From positions 48,421 through 112,420 of the forward strand of contig JAPOVP010000153.1 in assembly GCA_026708085.1 (NCBI GenBank): 64,000 bases of DNA. The letters run 5' to 3'. Below are positions 46,290 through 55,291 of the stretch, in pieces. Position 1 is the first letter of the stretch. Each line of letters starts with the position of its first letter. This DNA comes from Caldilineaceae bacterium. Its GTDB lineage: Bacteria; Chloroflexota; Anaerolineae; Caldilineales; Caldilineaceae. The notes beneath the pieces are model-generated. The model saw nothing but the letters and a program-made list of their open reading frames with translations, did no database searches and was not told the DNA's origin. The position numbers and the translations under genes were made by a program.

Positions 46290-46314
46290 TGACACTGCTC
46301 CGAAGCAGACGTCA
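46290..46314. terminator. Hairpin between the convergent sdhB and kinase genes
   Basis: TGACACTGCT and AGCAGACGTCA pair around CCGA. On the minus strand a TTTTTT run (46278-46283) follows about 8 bases later, so it may end kinase transcription; in the sdh direction there is no U-run. Confidence 0.4.
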
Positions 46315-46315
46315 C

Positions 46316-47227
46316 TCACTCCTGTCGAACAGTATCCTCAAGCCACGCCCGCAGACGGGTAGCCAGCCGCGGCTTTGGCTGCTCCGTTTCTACTTCCACG
46401 CCTCTCAAAGCCATCGCAAACTCGTCTCCGCTTTCGAACCGGTCTTCCGGCTTCTTCGCCAGCGCCTTCAATATAATCTGTTCAAGTTTGGGCGAAACCC
46501 ATCCCCAGGCTGACGGCGGAGGCGGTGTCTGCGTCAGATGCGCCTCCAGGACCTCCTCCCTCGAACCGTAGAAAGGTCGGCGCCCCGTGACCATCAAATA
46601 GAGCACGATCCCAAGGCTGTACAGGTCCGAACGTCTGTCAGGCTCTCCCTCGGAGCGTATCTGCTCCGGAGCCAGAAAGGCCGGTGTGCCATATATGCCC
46701 GGCGTATGGTCTGCCGGATTATACGTGTCGTAGACGGTGCCGAAGTCGAACAGTACGGCACGTCCACTCGGCCCCAGCAATATATTTGAGATCTTTACAT
46801 CCCTGTGGATCTTGCCCGATTCGTGCAGATAGTCAAGCGCCTCAGCTACCTGGCGGGCAATGTCGATGGCCGCAACTTCCCCAATCGACTTTGCGCGCAT
46901 CAGGAACTCCTCCAAAGTGCCCCCCTCGACCAGCTCCATTGCGATGAACAGACGGCCGTTCGCCTCGCCGGACTCGTAGACCTGCAGGATTCCCGGATGG
47001 CGCAAACGCGCAAGCGTACGATACTCAAGCTGAAAGCATGAGCGCAAATGAGGCTGACTCGCCGCCGCAGGGTTGAGCACCTTGAAGGCTACCTGACGGC
47101 CGGTAAGGTCCTGCGCCCGGTACACAACCGCAGTTGCGCCCTGGCCCAATGGTTCCAGTATTCTGTAACGACCCAGTTGTGTAGAAAAGGGGAGTAGATT
47201 GGGTCCTGCGCTCGCGCCGTAGGACAT
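46316..47227 (-). CDS. Soluble Hanks-type serine/threonine protein kinase
   Basis: The 303-residue protein is nearly all kinase domain: glycine loop LGQGATAVVYRA, Lys49 (AFKVL), Glu68, HRDVKISN (141-148), DFG at 161-163 and the APEQ motif at the activation segment. It has no membrane helix or PASTA domains, unlike PknB, so it probably acts in the cytoplasm. Targets are unknown. It converges on the sdh operon. Confidence 0.9.
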   Translation of the reverse strand: MSYGASAGPNLLPFSTQLGRYRILEPLGQGATAVVYRAQDLTGRQVAFKVLNPAAASQPHLRSCFQLEYRTLARLRHPGILQVYESGEANGRLFIAMELVEGGTLEEFLMRAKSIGEVAAIDIARQVAEALDYLHESGKIHRDVKISNILLGPSGRAVLFDFGTVYDTYNPADHTPGIYGTPAFLAPEQIRSEGEPDRRSDLYSLGIVLYLMVTGRRPFYGSREEVLEAHLTQTPPPPSAWGWVSPKLEQIILKALAKKPEDRFESGDEFAMALRGVEVETEQPKPRLATRLRAWLEDTVRQE

Positions 47228-47390
47228 GTCAGCTTCTTTGGTGGCAGGGAGGTGGCGCTTTCGGTGACAAGAGGATCGGGGCTGGAGACTCCACTATCCA
47301 CGATTCGCTATCTGGCATTATAGCCTACGGGGCAGAGGTTGCCAATGAAGGTATGTCAGTCGCCCCGTCCGCAACCCCCTGCCCGTACCT

Positions 47391-48254
47391 TTAGGCCGCA
47401 CCGATGTCAGGGTAAAACAGAGCGGCGCCCTTCAACCCGGTGTGGGCATTCATTCCCAGGTGCCACCGCCCCAAATTAGCCCAGAATAGCACCGACAAGT
47501 CCGGGCCGCCGAAACATACATTGGTCGGCGCCCCCAGAATCGTCCCTTCATAGTCGTCCATCAGGACGGTCAGGTCGCCGCTCGGCAGTACGCGCAAAAT
47601 CGTATCCGGCCGGTAACAGGAGATCAGAAAGCTGCCGTCCGTGCAAAAGGCCAAGCCGTCCGGTACGACATGGGGCAGTTCCACAACCGTCTCAGTGGGC
47701 CCCACTTTGCGTCCACTCTCAATTGGATAGCGTATGATCTGAGGAGGGCTGAGCGACATCGCGACATAGAGGTACTGGCCGTCTGGACTGACAGCGCAGC
47801 CATTAGGAAACTGGCTGTTCTCGGTATCGATCACCGCTGTCGTCCCGTCCGGCGCCACGCAATAAACGCAGCCATCGTTTCCATACCAGGATCCTGAATT
47901 GGTCACGTACAGGTTCCCCTGTTCGTCGAAAGCAGGATAGTTCGGCGTAGTCATCGGGCGCTCCGCAGTGCCGGAACTGTACTGGCTCACTTCGCCTGCA
48001 GGTGTCACTTTGTAGACTGCGCCGCGGTCGGCGGTACACATATATAAATTGGCCGCCGAATCCAGCGCCATACCTAGATTCAGGCCGCCCGTATTCGCGT
48101 ATTCTTCTATACTTCGCTTCTCGTAATCGATGCGATAGACCTGCCCTGCCTCGCCGCCCGCATATATCTTGCCGTCGGGCCCCAGCGCAACCCCTTCAGG
48201 ATGGTCGAGCCCTTCTACAAACGTCTCCGCATGTTTCAGGTTGATCAAAGGCAT
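47391..48254 (-). CDS. SMP-30/gluconolactonase-family lactonase
   Basis: The 287-residue six-bladed propeller has the metal-site residues of the SMP-30 family: Glu in LDHPEGVALGPDG, Asn in FPNGCAVSPDGQ and Asp in VPDGLAFCTDG. Such enzymes open sugar lactones. It is the first catabolic gene beside two dioxygenase-type genes and a hydrolase on the same strand. Strictosidine synthase-like proteins share the fold but the motifs favour a lactonase. Confidence 0.83.
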   Translation of the reverse strand: MPLINLKHAETFVEGLDHPEGVALGPDGKIYAGGEAGQVYRIDYEKRSIEEYANTGGLNLGMALDSAANLYMCTADRGAVYKVTPAGEVSQYSSGTAERPMTTPNYPAFDEQGNLYVTNSGSWYGNDGCVYCVAPDGTTAVIDTENSQFPNGCAVSPDGQYLYVAMSLSPPQIIRYPIESGRKVGPTETVVELPHVVPDGLAFCTDGSFLISCYRPDTILRVLPSGDLTVLMDDYEGTILGAPTNVCFGGPDLSVLFWANLGRWHLGMNAHTGLKGAALFYPDIGAA

Positions 48255-48371
48255 TGCCTTCCTCCTCGGCTGAGATGTAACGAGTTATCCGTGCCGGACA
48301 ACAAGATCGAGCAGATGGCGCTGCCGGCAACAGCAGCCACTTATCTGTGCTCAAACTGTAGATTGTCCTTC

Positions 48372-49133
48372 CTAGTACCTGTTGCTTACAACGCCTGGCT
48401 GGTGCTGGTTCGCGCCCATTAACTGCTGTACCAGCTCCGATGGATTCTCCAGGTCGGCCAGCTGCGCCCGCATGTCCTCCTGTGTGAGGTAGAAAGGACG
48501 GCAATACATCCCCAGCAGGACAGAACGCGCTTTGTCAGTAACATTGGGTCGCGACGAGTGCCATGTCTTGCCGTTCATCACCATCACACTGCCGCGCTGC
48601 CCCGTCAGGATCTCCGCCTCTTCAATCCACTCATGCCGGATTTCCTCTGGTGGCCGGTGGCCCTTGAGATGGCTGTACGGCAAAATGCCCGTACCGCCAT
48701 TCTCCTCCGTCAAGTCATCCAGCAGCCACATCGTCTGCCCGCTCACGTTGTCGGTCGGCCACGGTTGGTTTACGAACTGGAACGGGAAGTCCGGATGCCA
48801 GCCGTAACGGTTGAAGCCGGGATAGGCAGTGTTTGAAGTCCAGGTGGAGCAGATCATATCTTCGTCTAGATACTCCCTCCAGATCGAGACGATCAGTGGA
48901 TGGGTCATCAACTCGACGAAGATCGGGTCTTTGACCGCGATTCGGGCGACGCGCTGAGTCCTCGCTCGCCACGTGCCCTCAGTCGCCTCCTCGGCCAGCA
49001 AGCCTTCCAGCACCGTGCGGGCTTCATCCGCTTTCTCAGTTGTGATGACGCCCTGGATTACACAGAAGCCGCGTTCATCCAATTCGGCGATGATCTTGGA
49101 AATGTCGTGTTGCACGGTAGTACCCTTTTCCAC
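48372..49133 (-). CDS. Phytanoyl-CoA dioxygenase-family Fe(II)/2-oxoglutarate enzyme
   Basis: I place the start at the GTG at 49133 because AGAGGAG lies eight bases upstream and family similarity begins there; the frame is open further up but the extra residues look like noise. The 253-residue product has the full facial triad, His113-x-Asp115 (GWHPDFPFQF) and His192 (TWHSSRPNVTD), with Arg203 for 2-oxoglutarate. It hydroxylates an unknown small molecule. Confidence 0.82.
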   Translation of the reverse strand: MEKGTTVQHDISKIIAELDERGFCVIQGVITTEKADEARTVLEGLLAEEATEGTWRARTQRVARIAVKDPIFVELMTHPLIVSIWREYLDEDMICSTWTSNTAYPGFNRYGWHPDFPFQFVNQPWPTDNVSGQTMWLLDDLTEENGGTGILPYSHLKGHRPPEEIRHEWIEEAEILTGQRGSVMVMNGKTWHSSRPNVTDKARSVLLGMYCRPFYLTQEDMRAQLADLENPSELVQQLMGANQHQPGVVSNRY

Positions 49134-49209
49134 GAGTTGTGCTCCTCTGTCTAACTTTTCATTCACGATGAGAAGTGGTTCACTTCTGCATTTGGTCTCG
49201 CCGCGCCGG

Positions 49210-49962
49210 TCAGGCCGTTGCCAAGGGCGGCTGGCCGTGCGAGACAATCCAGTCAACGAACCTTGCCCGCATCGACGGCGAGCGGGCATGACAAACTTCG
49301 GGGTCCACAAAATGTTCTGCAAGCCCTCCCCTTTCATTTATCAAGCGCACCGTCTCGGCATTGGTGGCCGCCGGACAATCTGTATCGAGGCCGCCGTCAA
49401 TGAAGAGGACCGGCCGGTCTGTAAACCGGTCGGGATGAGACTGCGTCGCGTACTGCGCGCACCAGTCGTCGCACCAGGTCCCCTGTTGCGCCTGCCGGCA
49501 CCATTCATCGGCCTGGAAAAAGCTCGACCGGCCCACAATCGAGACCATCGAAATATACGCCTTATTCTCGGGTAGGACCATCTGCGCGATCAGGCCGCCC
49601 ATCGAGGAGCCGCACACTTGAGGACTGCGGGACGAACAGTATGGCAGGGCCATGATTGCCTCGAGTAGCTCCGGTGCCTCAGCGCGTGTCTTGTCCATCG
49701 CAGTGCAGACAAAGGCCCAGCCGTTGAACTGGGCGCGAAACCAGGCATCGGTGCGCCGTTCCCCATGCTCATAGCAGTCGGGCGCCACCACGCAAAACCC
49801 GGCCGATGCCAGCTGCACCAGCGACTGGTCCGGGTTCTCGATGCTGCCCTTGTCGCCCGTCCAGCCGTGATAATGAACGACGACCGGGGCATCATCGACC
49901 CGCGTATCGCGCAAAATGAATGATGGGATGCCGGCTAGTTCCGCTCGGTCTATCGTAAGCAT
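49210..49962 (-). CDS. Alpha/beta hydrolase (dienelactone hydrolase/esterase type)
   Basis: The start at 49962 (MLTIDRAELAG) lies 7 bp after the upstream dioxygenase gene; the longer frame overlaps that gene. The 250-residue enzyme has VVVHYHGWTGDKGS for the oxyanion region, the nucleophile in CGSSMGGLIAQ, Asp in FIDGGLDTDCP and His in EVCHARS. An ester or lactone is the likely substrate. It forms an operon with the two dioxygenase-family genes. Confidence 0.82.
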   Translation of the reverse strand: MLTIDRAELAGIPSFILRDTRVDDAPVVVHYHGWTGDKGSIENPDQSLVQLASAGFCVVAPDCYEHGERRTDAWFRAQFNGWAFVCTAMDKTRAEAPELLEAIMALPYCSSRSPQVCGSSMGGLIAQMVLPENKAYISMVSIVGRSSFFQADEWCRQAQQGTWCDDWCAQYATQSHPDRFTDRPVLFIDGGLDTDCPAATNAETVRLINERGGLAEHFVDPEVCHARSPSMRARFVDWIVSHGQPPLATA

Positions 49963-49969
49963 GACACAG

Positions 49970-50827
49970 CTATCCTTTTTGGTTATCCCCGAACTCCCGT
50001 TCCAGCGTATTCGGCCAAGCTCGGAAGAGCTGGCGCTGCTCCGGAGAATATCGGGCATAGGTGTCTGGCAAAAGGTACTGGTCTTCATCCATTGTGGCGA
50101 TGTTCTGCGACTTCATCCAGAATGGGCCGTACCCGACATGAACTGTCTTCCGCGTCTTACCGGAACGGTTCGTAAAGCCCCCGTGGCGCAAATTCTCGGT
50201 AAACAGAATTGCATCGCCCGCCTTCACCGGGAGGCCGATCATACCCGGCTCCTTGTCCGGGTTCCTTCCCTCGTAGGGTGACACCATATTGCTCTTGTGC
50301 GTCGCCGGCACAACGCAGAAAGGGCCGTCTTCCGGTCCGACGTCATGTACGAAATAGACCATCCGCACCATCATGCTGTTTATCCCTTTATGGTTGTAAC
50401 CGTACCTGTGCTTACCCCCGATCGGTCCGCCCATGTGCGTGCCGGTCTGGTTGCCGGGATAGCGAATACGTATTTCCGAATTGTTGATCGTTGCCCGCTC
50501 CTGCACGATGGCGTGAATATAGGACATCGTCGGCGCGTGATTGACCAATACGTCAAATGCGGGGTCCGCGTTGAAAAAGTCTTCAATGATGATTGTGTTC
50601 CCGTGCTCCCTCGTCCCAGTGACGTAGTAGCCCTTCTCGGCGTTGTGGTGATACTCCAATAGCCCAGTCGGACTCTTCCGGCGCGGAGCCGCCGCCGCAC
50701 GGGCAACCGCCTCCTCTTCGAGCGCGTCAATAGCGGCCGCCAAGCTCCTGACCTGCTCGTCCGTTAGAATGTCGGGTACTGAAAGGTAGCCAACACGATC
50801 GAATTCGTATCTCTCGATTTCGTTCAT
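49970..50827 (-). CDS. Phytanoyl-CoA dioxygenase-family protein with HxG in place of HxD
   Basis: Start at the ATG at 50827 after GGGGGAAG. The 285-residue product has the family frame (FDRVGYLSVPDILTDEQV at the start, distal His215 in NLRHGGFTN, Arg226). At the proximal site it reads THMGGPIGG: His131 is followed two residues later by Gly133 instead of the carboxylate. In this superfamily HxA/HxG is found in 2-oxoglutarate halogenases, where chloride takes the empty place. Other His residues (140, 146) could serve as ligands instead, so halogenase activity is only a possibility. Confidence 0.72.
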   Translation of the reverse strand: MNEIERYEFDRVGYLSVPDILTDEQVRSLAAAIDALEEEAVARAAAAPRRKSPTGLLEYHHNAEKGYYVTGTREHGNTIIIEDFFNADPAFDVLVNHAPTMSYIHAIVQERATINNSEIRIRYPGNQTGTHMGGPIGGKHRYGYNHKGINSMMVRMVYFVHDVGPEDGPFCVVPATHKSNMVSPYEGRNPDKEPGMIGLPVKAGDAILFTENLRHGGFTNRSGKTRKTVHVGYGPFWMKSQNIATMDEDQYLLPDTYARYSPEQRQLFRAWPNTLEREFGDNQKG

Positions 50828-50842
50828 GGTCTTCCCCCACAC

Positions 50843-51321
50843 CGGTGATCAATGATCTTGTTTGTTGCTGCCCGTTGCAGAGTTTAACTCCTGCGCGTTC
50901 CAGGAAGTTCAATCGTCCTTGTTGAGGCGCCCGTCCAACTTATGGCAGAATCGCGCGGAGTCCCCCCGAAGTTCGAATTCAGTGTCCGCCAGGAAGGTGT
51001 TTTGAGGGTTGACAGTGTTCTTGATCCCCGGACCATTTGGTTTCGCTCCCCGAACCTGTCTTAGTTAACAACCAGTTCTAGTAAAGGAACCTGTGGCCTG
51101 TCCTGATCGGTCCTGAGTTGGCACAAGAGCGTATGCGCTCCGAGAGTACCGGCACTGTTGACTGACTCCAGAGGTAGACGGATACGCCAATCCGTCCTTA
51201 TCTGCAAGATCGAGGTGGCAGCGTCGGGCAATTGCTCTTCATGGTAACATCTAGGCTGTCGCCGATCAAGGATAGGTCATCCCTTCCCAAAAGCTCACGC
51301 AGCGCGGCGTCGCTCCGGCAT
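50843..51321. other. Non-coding stretch upstream of the dioxygenase operon
   Basis: No convincing gene. Contains one CACCGGTGAT site (50840-50849) just upstream of the dioxygenase start, and otherwise nothing recognised. Confidence 0.6.
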
Positions 51322-52329
51322 TCAATCCGGCAACGGCTCGCCCTCTGAGTTTTCGTAAAGTATGCAAGCAGCTTCGCGCATAGGGCTTTCGGCGCCGTCC
51401 CCATACAGACTACGCAGAGCCGGCCGCGCCTGCCAGCAGGCCTCCATCACCTGCGGGCAGCGTTCCGCGAAAAGACAGCGCTCCCGTTGCAAGGAACTGC
51501 CGGTCCCCACGTCCGCCAGCGGCGCCACCGCCAGATCCTCTTTCCAGCGTTTGTCTGGATCGGGAACCGGCACCGAGCTCATCAAGAGTTGTGCATAGGG
51601 GTGGTGGGGATCACCGGTTACGTCCTGTGTACTGCCTCGTTCCATGATTCTGCCCTGGTAGAGTACGATGATTTCGCCTCCCAGGTACATGGCAGTTGAA
51701 AGATCGTGGGTGATGAAAAGGGTCGAGATGCCGTAGTTGTCGCGAAAATCGAGCAGGATATTCAGGAACGATGCCCTCATGCCGGCATCAATCATCGATA
51801 CGGGCTCGTCAGCCACGATCAGCCGCGGGCGCATCAGGTAGATGCGTGCGAGCATCAGGCGTTGCCGCTGACCTCCACTCATCTGGTGCGGATAGCGGCC
51901 CAAAACCTCCTCCGGCCGCAGGTCCACCGCCCTGAGCGCCTCCTCCATCCGCGCCTGCGCTTCGTCCTTGCTGCCGGCAAGACCAAACTTTCGGATGACC
52001 AGCTTCAGCACTCGTTCAACCTTATAGACCGGGTTGTAGACGCTGTAAGGATCCTGGAAAACGGCCTGCACCTCTGCTCGGAACTGTTTTTTCCAATGCC
52101 GATCCCGGGTGAAGATTTCGGTCCCTTTGTAGGTAATACGGCCAGCGGTCGGGCGTTGCAGCGCCAGAATAATGCGCGCAAGCGTGGACTTGCCGCTGCC
52201 ACTCTCGCCGACCAGATTCAGTATAGTGGGTGATTCGGGCAGCCGAAACGAGACACTGTCCACTGCATAGATCGGTTTCCTGCCCCCGAATACCTGCACA
52301 ACATTTTCTGCAACCAGGAGATCACCCAT
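51322..52329 (-). CDS. Oligopeptide-type ABC importer ATPase (DppF/OppF)
   Basis: The 335-residue ATPase has Walker A GESGSGKSTLARII, the signature MSGGQRQRLMLARI, Walker B LIVADEPVSMID and the C-terminal oligopeptide-ABC extension with CxxxxxxC (CLFAERCPQVMEAC), a likely Fe-S or metal site of this family. It overlaps the first ATPase gene by 8 bp and ends the importer operon. Confidence 0.93.
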   Translation of the reverse strand: MGDLLVAENVVQVFGGRKPIYAVDSVSFRLPESPTILNLVGESGSGKSTLARIILALQRPTAGRITYKGTEIFTRDRHWKKQFRAEVQAVFQDPYSVYNPVYKVERVLKLVIRKFGLAGSKDEAQARMEEALRAVDLRPEEVLGRYPHQMSGGQRQRLMLARIYLMRPRLIVADEPVSMIDAGMRASFLNILLDFRDNYGISTLFITHDLSTAMYLGGEIIVLYQGRIMERGSTQDVTGDPHHPYAQLLMSSVPVPDPDKRWKEDLAVAPLADVGTGSSLQRERCLFAERCPQVMEACWQARPALRSLYGDGAESPMREAACILYENSEGEPLPD

Positions 52330-53305
52330 CGATTACCGCCTCTTCCTCGAAGAGGTGACAGGCGGTCAGGCGGCCCGCTCCCTGCGCCTCCAATTCCGGT
52401 ACCTGTTCACTGCAGGGTGCAAAAACACGCGGGCAGCGCGTGTGAAAGCGACATCCCGCCGGGTAATTCCATGGGCTTGGGGCTTCTCCCGGAAGACCTT
52501 CGACCCGCTGCCCGCTCTGCTGAGGAATCGACGCGATCAGAGCCTGCGAATAGGGGTGAAGCGGTGCCGCAAACACATCTCGGACGCCGCCCACCTCCCC
52601 AATCCGGCCCGCATACATAACCGCCATGCGGTCGGCCACCTGCGCCACCACGCCCATGTCGTGCGTGATCAGGATGAATGTGGTCCCCAATTCATCTCGG
52701 ATCGCTGCCATCTGCTGTAAGATCTGGCGCTGGGTAACAACGTCGAGAGCGGTGGTCAGTTCGTCCGCCACCACCAGCGCCGGACGCATGCTCACCGCCA
52801 GGGCGATGATCACCCGCTGTCTCATTCCTCCGCTCAGTTCGTGCGGATGGCTGTCCAGCACACGGGGCTCCAGATTGACCTGCTCCAACGCTTCTCCGGC
52901 GCGCATAAGCGCCTCTTCCCTTGTCAAGCCATGTTCGATCAGGGTATCGATCATCTGCCGCCGCACGCGCAGGACCGGATTCAACGAGTTCATCGACCCC
53001 TGGGGAATGTAAGACAGATGCCGCCAGCGGAACTGGCGCAATGTTCTCTCAGGCATCTCCAGCAAATCGTAGTTCTCGCCGTTCTCAAGCGTAAGTTGTA
53101 TCGAGCCGGACTGGAGCACTTGCGGTAGCGTCAACAACTGCAGGATAGCTGCTGCCATCGTGCTCTTACCGCAACCGGATTCGCCCACGATTCCCAGAAT
53201 CTCGCCCGCCTCTACATCCAGGTCAACATTGCTCACGACTTGGGTGATTCCCCGCCGTCCCTGGAGGCCCGCAGACAGATTTCGAATTCTCAGGAGGATT
53301 GACAC
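52322..53305 (-). CDS. Oligopeptide-type ABC importer ATPase (DppD/OppD)
   Basis: The 327-residue ATPase has Walker A GESGCGKSTMAAAI, signature LSGGMRQRVIIALA, Walker B LVVADELTTALD and the C-terminal FHTRCPRVFAPC extension. It pairs with the following ATPase as a heterodimer on the two permeases. It starts 3 bp after the permease stop. Confidence 0.93.
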   Translation of the reverse strand: MSILLRIRNLSAGLQGRRGITQVVSNVDLDVEAGEILGIVGESGCGKSTMAAAILQLLTLPQVLQSGSIQLTLENGENYDLLEMPERTLRQFRWRHLSYIPQGSMNSLNPVLRVRRQMIDTLIEHGLTREEALMRAGEALEQVNLEPRVLDSHPHELSGGMRQRVIIALAVSMRPALVVADELTTALDVVTQRQILQQMAAIRDELGTTFILITHDMGVVAQVADRMAVMYAGRIGEVGGVRDVFAAPLHPYSQALIASIPQQSGQRVEGLPGEAPSPWNYPAGCRFHTRCPRVFAPCSEQVPELEAQGAGRLTACHLFEEEAVIDG

Positions 53306-53308
53306 CGC

Positions 53309-54157
53309 TCACTCCCCCTCGATTGTGGTCTGCAAGCGCGGATTGAAAATCTGGTCCAGACCGGTGTTGATCAGATTGAGACCCAAGAACACAACGATCA
53401 GGGCCCCCGCGGGCAGGAACATCTGGCCCAATAACCCTACGCCGATGACACCTTCCCGAAATCCTTTGGCGATCATGAATCCGAGGGTCGGCAGTCCGCC
53501 GGCGCCCAGCCCGATAATCTGCAGGCCTGCCTCGGCCAGCATCGCGCCAACCACGGCCAGGGAGAGCACATAGACAATGTAGGGCAGCAGCGGCGGCAGC
53601 AACTCCAGGAAAATGATCTCCGGCGTGCTCTCGCCTGAAAGCCGGGCCAGGTCCACATAACTCCGTTCGCGCAGGCTCTGAACCTGCGGCCGGATGACCC
53701 GCGCTACAAATGCCCAGCCGAACAGCCCCAGTATCAACGCCAGCTTGTACAGGTCCCAGCGCTCGATGTATACCGCCAGCATCAGCAGTAAAGGCAAAGT
53801 GGGGATGACAAGAATCATGTCGATAAGGACGCGCAGCAACGTATCGAGACGGCCTTCTGCGTAGCCGGCGATAAATCCGAGCGCAACGCCCAGACCGGTC
53901 GAAACCAGCCCCGCAATCAGCCCAATTGCCAGCGATGGAGTGATGCTGGCAACAAATACCGCCAGACCATCGCGGCCGTCGCCGTCGGTGCCTATCAGAT
54001 GCTCGGATGAGGCCAGCTGGTAGGGCCTGTAGGAACCGCGGCTGGTGGGGCTTTCATCGGGAAAAAGCACGTTTTCGACAACCATCGGCCCGCCCAGCGC
54101 CACTGCCAGGACCCCCGCCAAAATAACTGCCCCGATCAGGATCCTGGTATTCTTCAT
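53309..54157 (-). CDS. Oligopeptide-type ABC permease (DppC/OppC)
   Basis: The 282-residue permease has an N-terminal helix, the periplasmic GTDGDGRDGLAVFV (in place of GTDxLGRDV), and the ATPase-docking EAA loop LARLSGESTPEIIFLELLPPLLPYIV. Five or six helices are visible. The start overlaps the stop of the upstream permease by 4 bp. Confidence 0.9.
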   Translation of the reverse strand: MKNTRILIGAVILAGVLAVALGGPMVVENVLFPDESPTSRGSYRPYQLASSEHLIGTDGDGRDGLAVFVASITPSLAIGLIAGLVSTGLGVALGFIAGYAEGRLDTLLRVLIDMILVIPTLPLLLMLAVYIERWDLYKLALILGLFGWAFVARVIRPQVQSLRERSYVDLARLSGESTPEIIFLELLPPLLPYIVYVLSLAVVGAMLAEAGLQIIGLGAGGLPTLGFMIAKGFREGVIGVGLLGQMFLPAGALIVVFLGLNLINTGLDQIFNPRLQTTIEGE

Positions 54158-55218
54158 CCTGTATTCCTTATCCGGGGGTCCAACAACGGTAAGGCAAGAT
54201 CGACTATCAAAGTGAGCGTCAGGACGGCGAAGATGGAAAAGAGAACGACTCCCTGCATCGTGTTGAAATCACGCAGTCCCATCGCCTGGACGAACAATGT
54301 CCCCAACCCCGGCAGTTGGAAGAGCACTTCGACAATGAAGATTCCGTTCAACGTTGCGCCCAGAATGATCGCCAGGCCGGTAATCTGAGGAATCAGCGCA
54401 TTGCGGAAAGCGTAGTCCCTGAGGATGGTCAGGGGAGATATACCCTTGGCTTTGGCGAAAGTCAGATAGTCTTCGCCCAACACCGAGACCATGAGCGCGC
54501 GCATGCCCAATGTAAAGCCCGCGCCCAGCGTCAAGACAACCGAGAGCATCGGCAGGACGGCGTGTAGCAAGAGACTGGAGATAAATTCCCAACTCCATGC
54601 CGGCTGCAAGTGCGCGGCATAAGGACCCCCCGGCGGCAGCCAGCGCAACACATATCCCACATAAATGATCAGCCCCAGTGCTACCAGGTAGACGGGAGTA
54701 ATCTGCATCAACGTCGACAAGGCCACGGCCAGTCCTGTCATGCGCCGCCGGTGCAGCCAGCCCATCAATGCTCCCAGCCCCGTGCCGGCCAGCCAGGCAA
54801 TCAGCACCGAAGTGGTGAAGATGCCCACCGTCCACGGCAGGCGCTGCACAATCAGATCTCGTGTTGGCGTGGGATACGCAACAAAGGAGGGGCCAAAGTC
54901 CAGGCCCCGCAGGAATGTGTTGACGAGATAGACGACGTACTGCTTGTATAGCGGCTCATCGAGCCCGAAAATCTCCCGGTAGCGGGCGATGACGACCTCT
55001 GCTTCTTCAGGATTCAGCTGGCCTTCGGCGCGCGAAAGCTGACCGAGCAGAATCGTCATCGGGTCCCCGGGCACCATCCGGAAAACAAAGAAGGCCACCG
55101 TGAAGGCCGCCCACAAGGTAAAGAGGTAAGTTCCGAATCGTCGCCACAGATAGCGAACGGTCTCGCGCCGCGCAGCCACTTCCGGGGCTTCAATCCCCTG
55201 TCTTTCTTCAGTCAACAT
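54154..55218 (-). CDS. Oligopeptide-type ABC permease (DppB/OppB)
   Basis: The 354-residue permease has YLFTLWAAFTVAFFVFRMVPGDP at the first helix, the EAA-type loop (GEDYLTFAKAKGISPLTILRDYAFRNALIPQI) and six helices. It follows the binding-protein gene by 73 bp and overlaps the second permease. Confidence 0.92.
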   Translation of the reverse strand: MLTEERQGIEAPEVAARRETVRYLWRRFGTYLFTLWAAFTVAFFVFRMVPGDPMTILLGQLSRAEGQLNPEEAEVVIARYREIFGLDEPLYKQYVVYLVNTFLRGLDFGPSFVAYPTPTRDLIVQRLPWTVGIFTTSVLIAWLAGTGLGALMGWLHRRRMTGLAVALSTLMQITPVYLVALGLIIYVGYVLRWLPPGGPYAAHLQPAWSWEFISSLLLHAVLPMLSVVLTLGAGFTLGMRALMVSVLGEDYLTFAKAKGISPLTILRDYAFRNALIPQITGLAIILGATLNGIFIVEVLFQLPGLGTLFVQAMGLRDFNTMQGVVLFSIFAVLTLTLIVDLALPLLDPRIRNTG

Positions 55219-55291
55219 ACCGCTTCTATCGTAATGTCAGTGGTCAGTGGTCGCTACCGACCACTGACCGCCGTGTATTGGCTGCTAGGGA

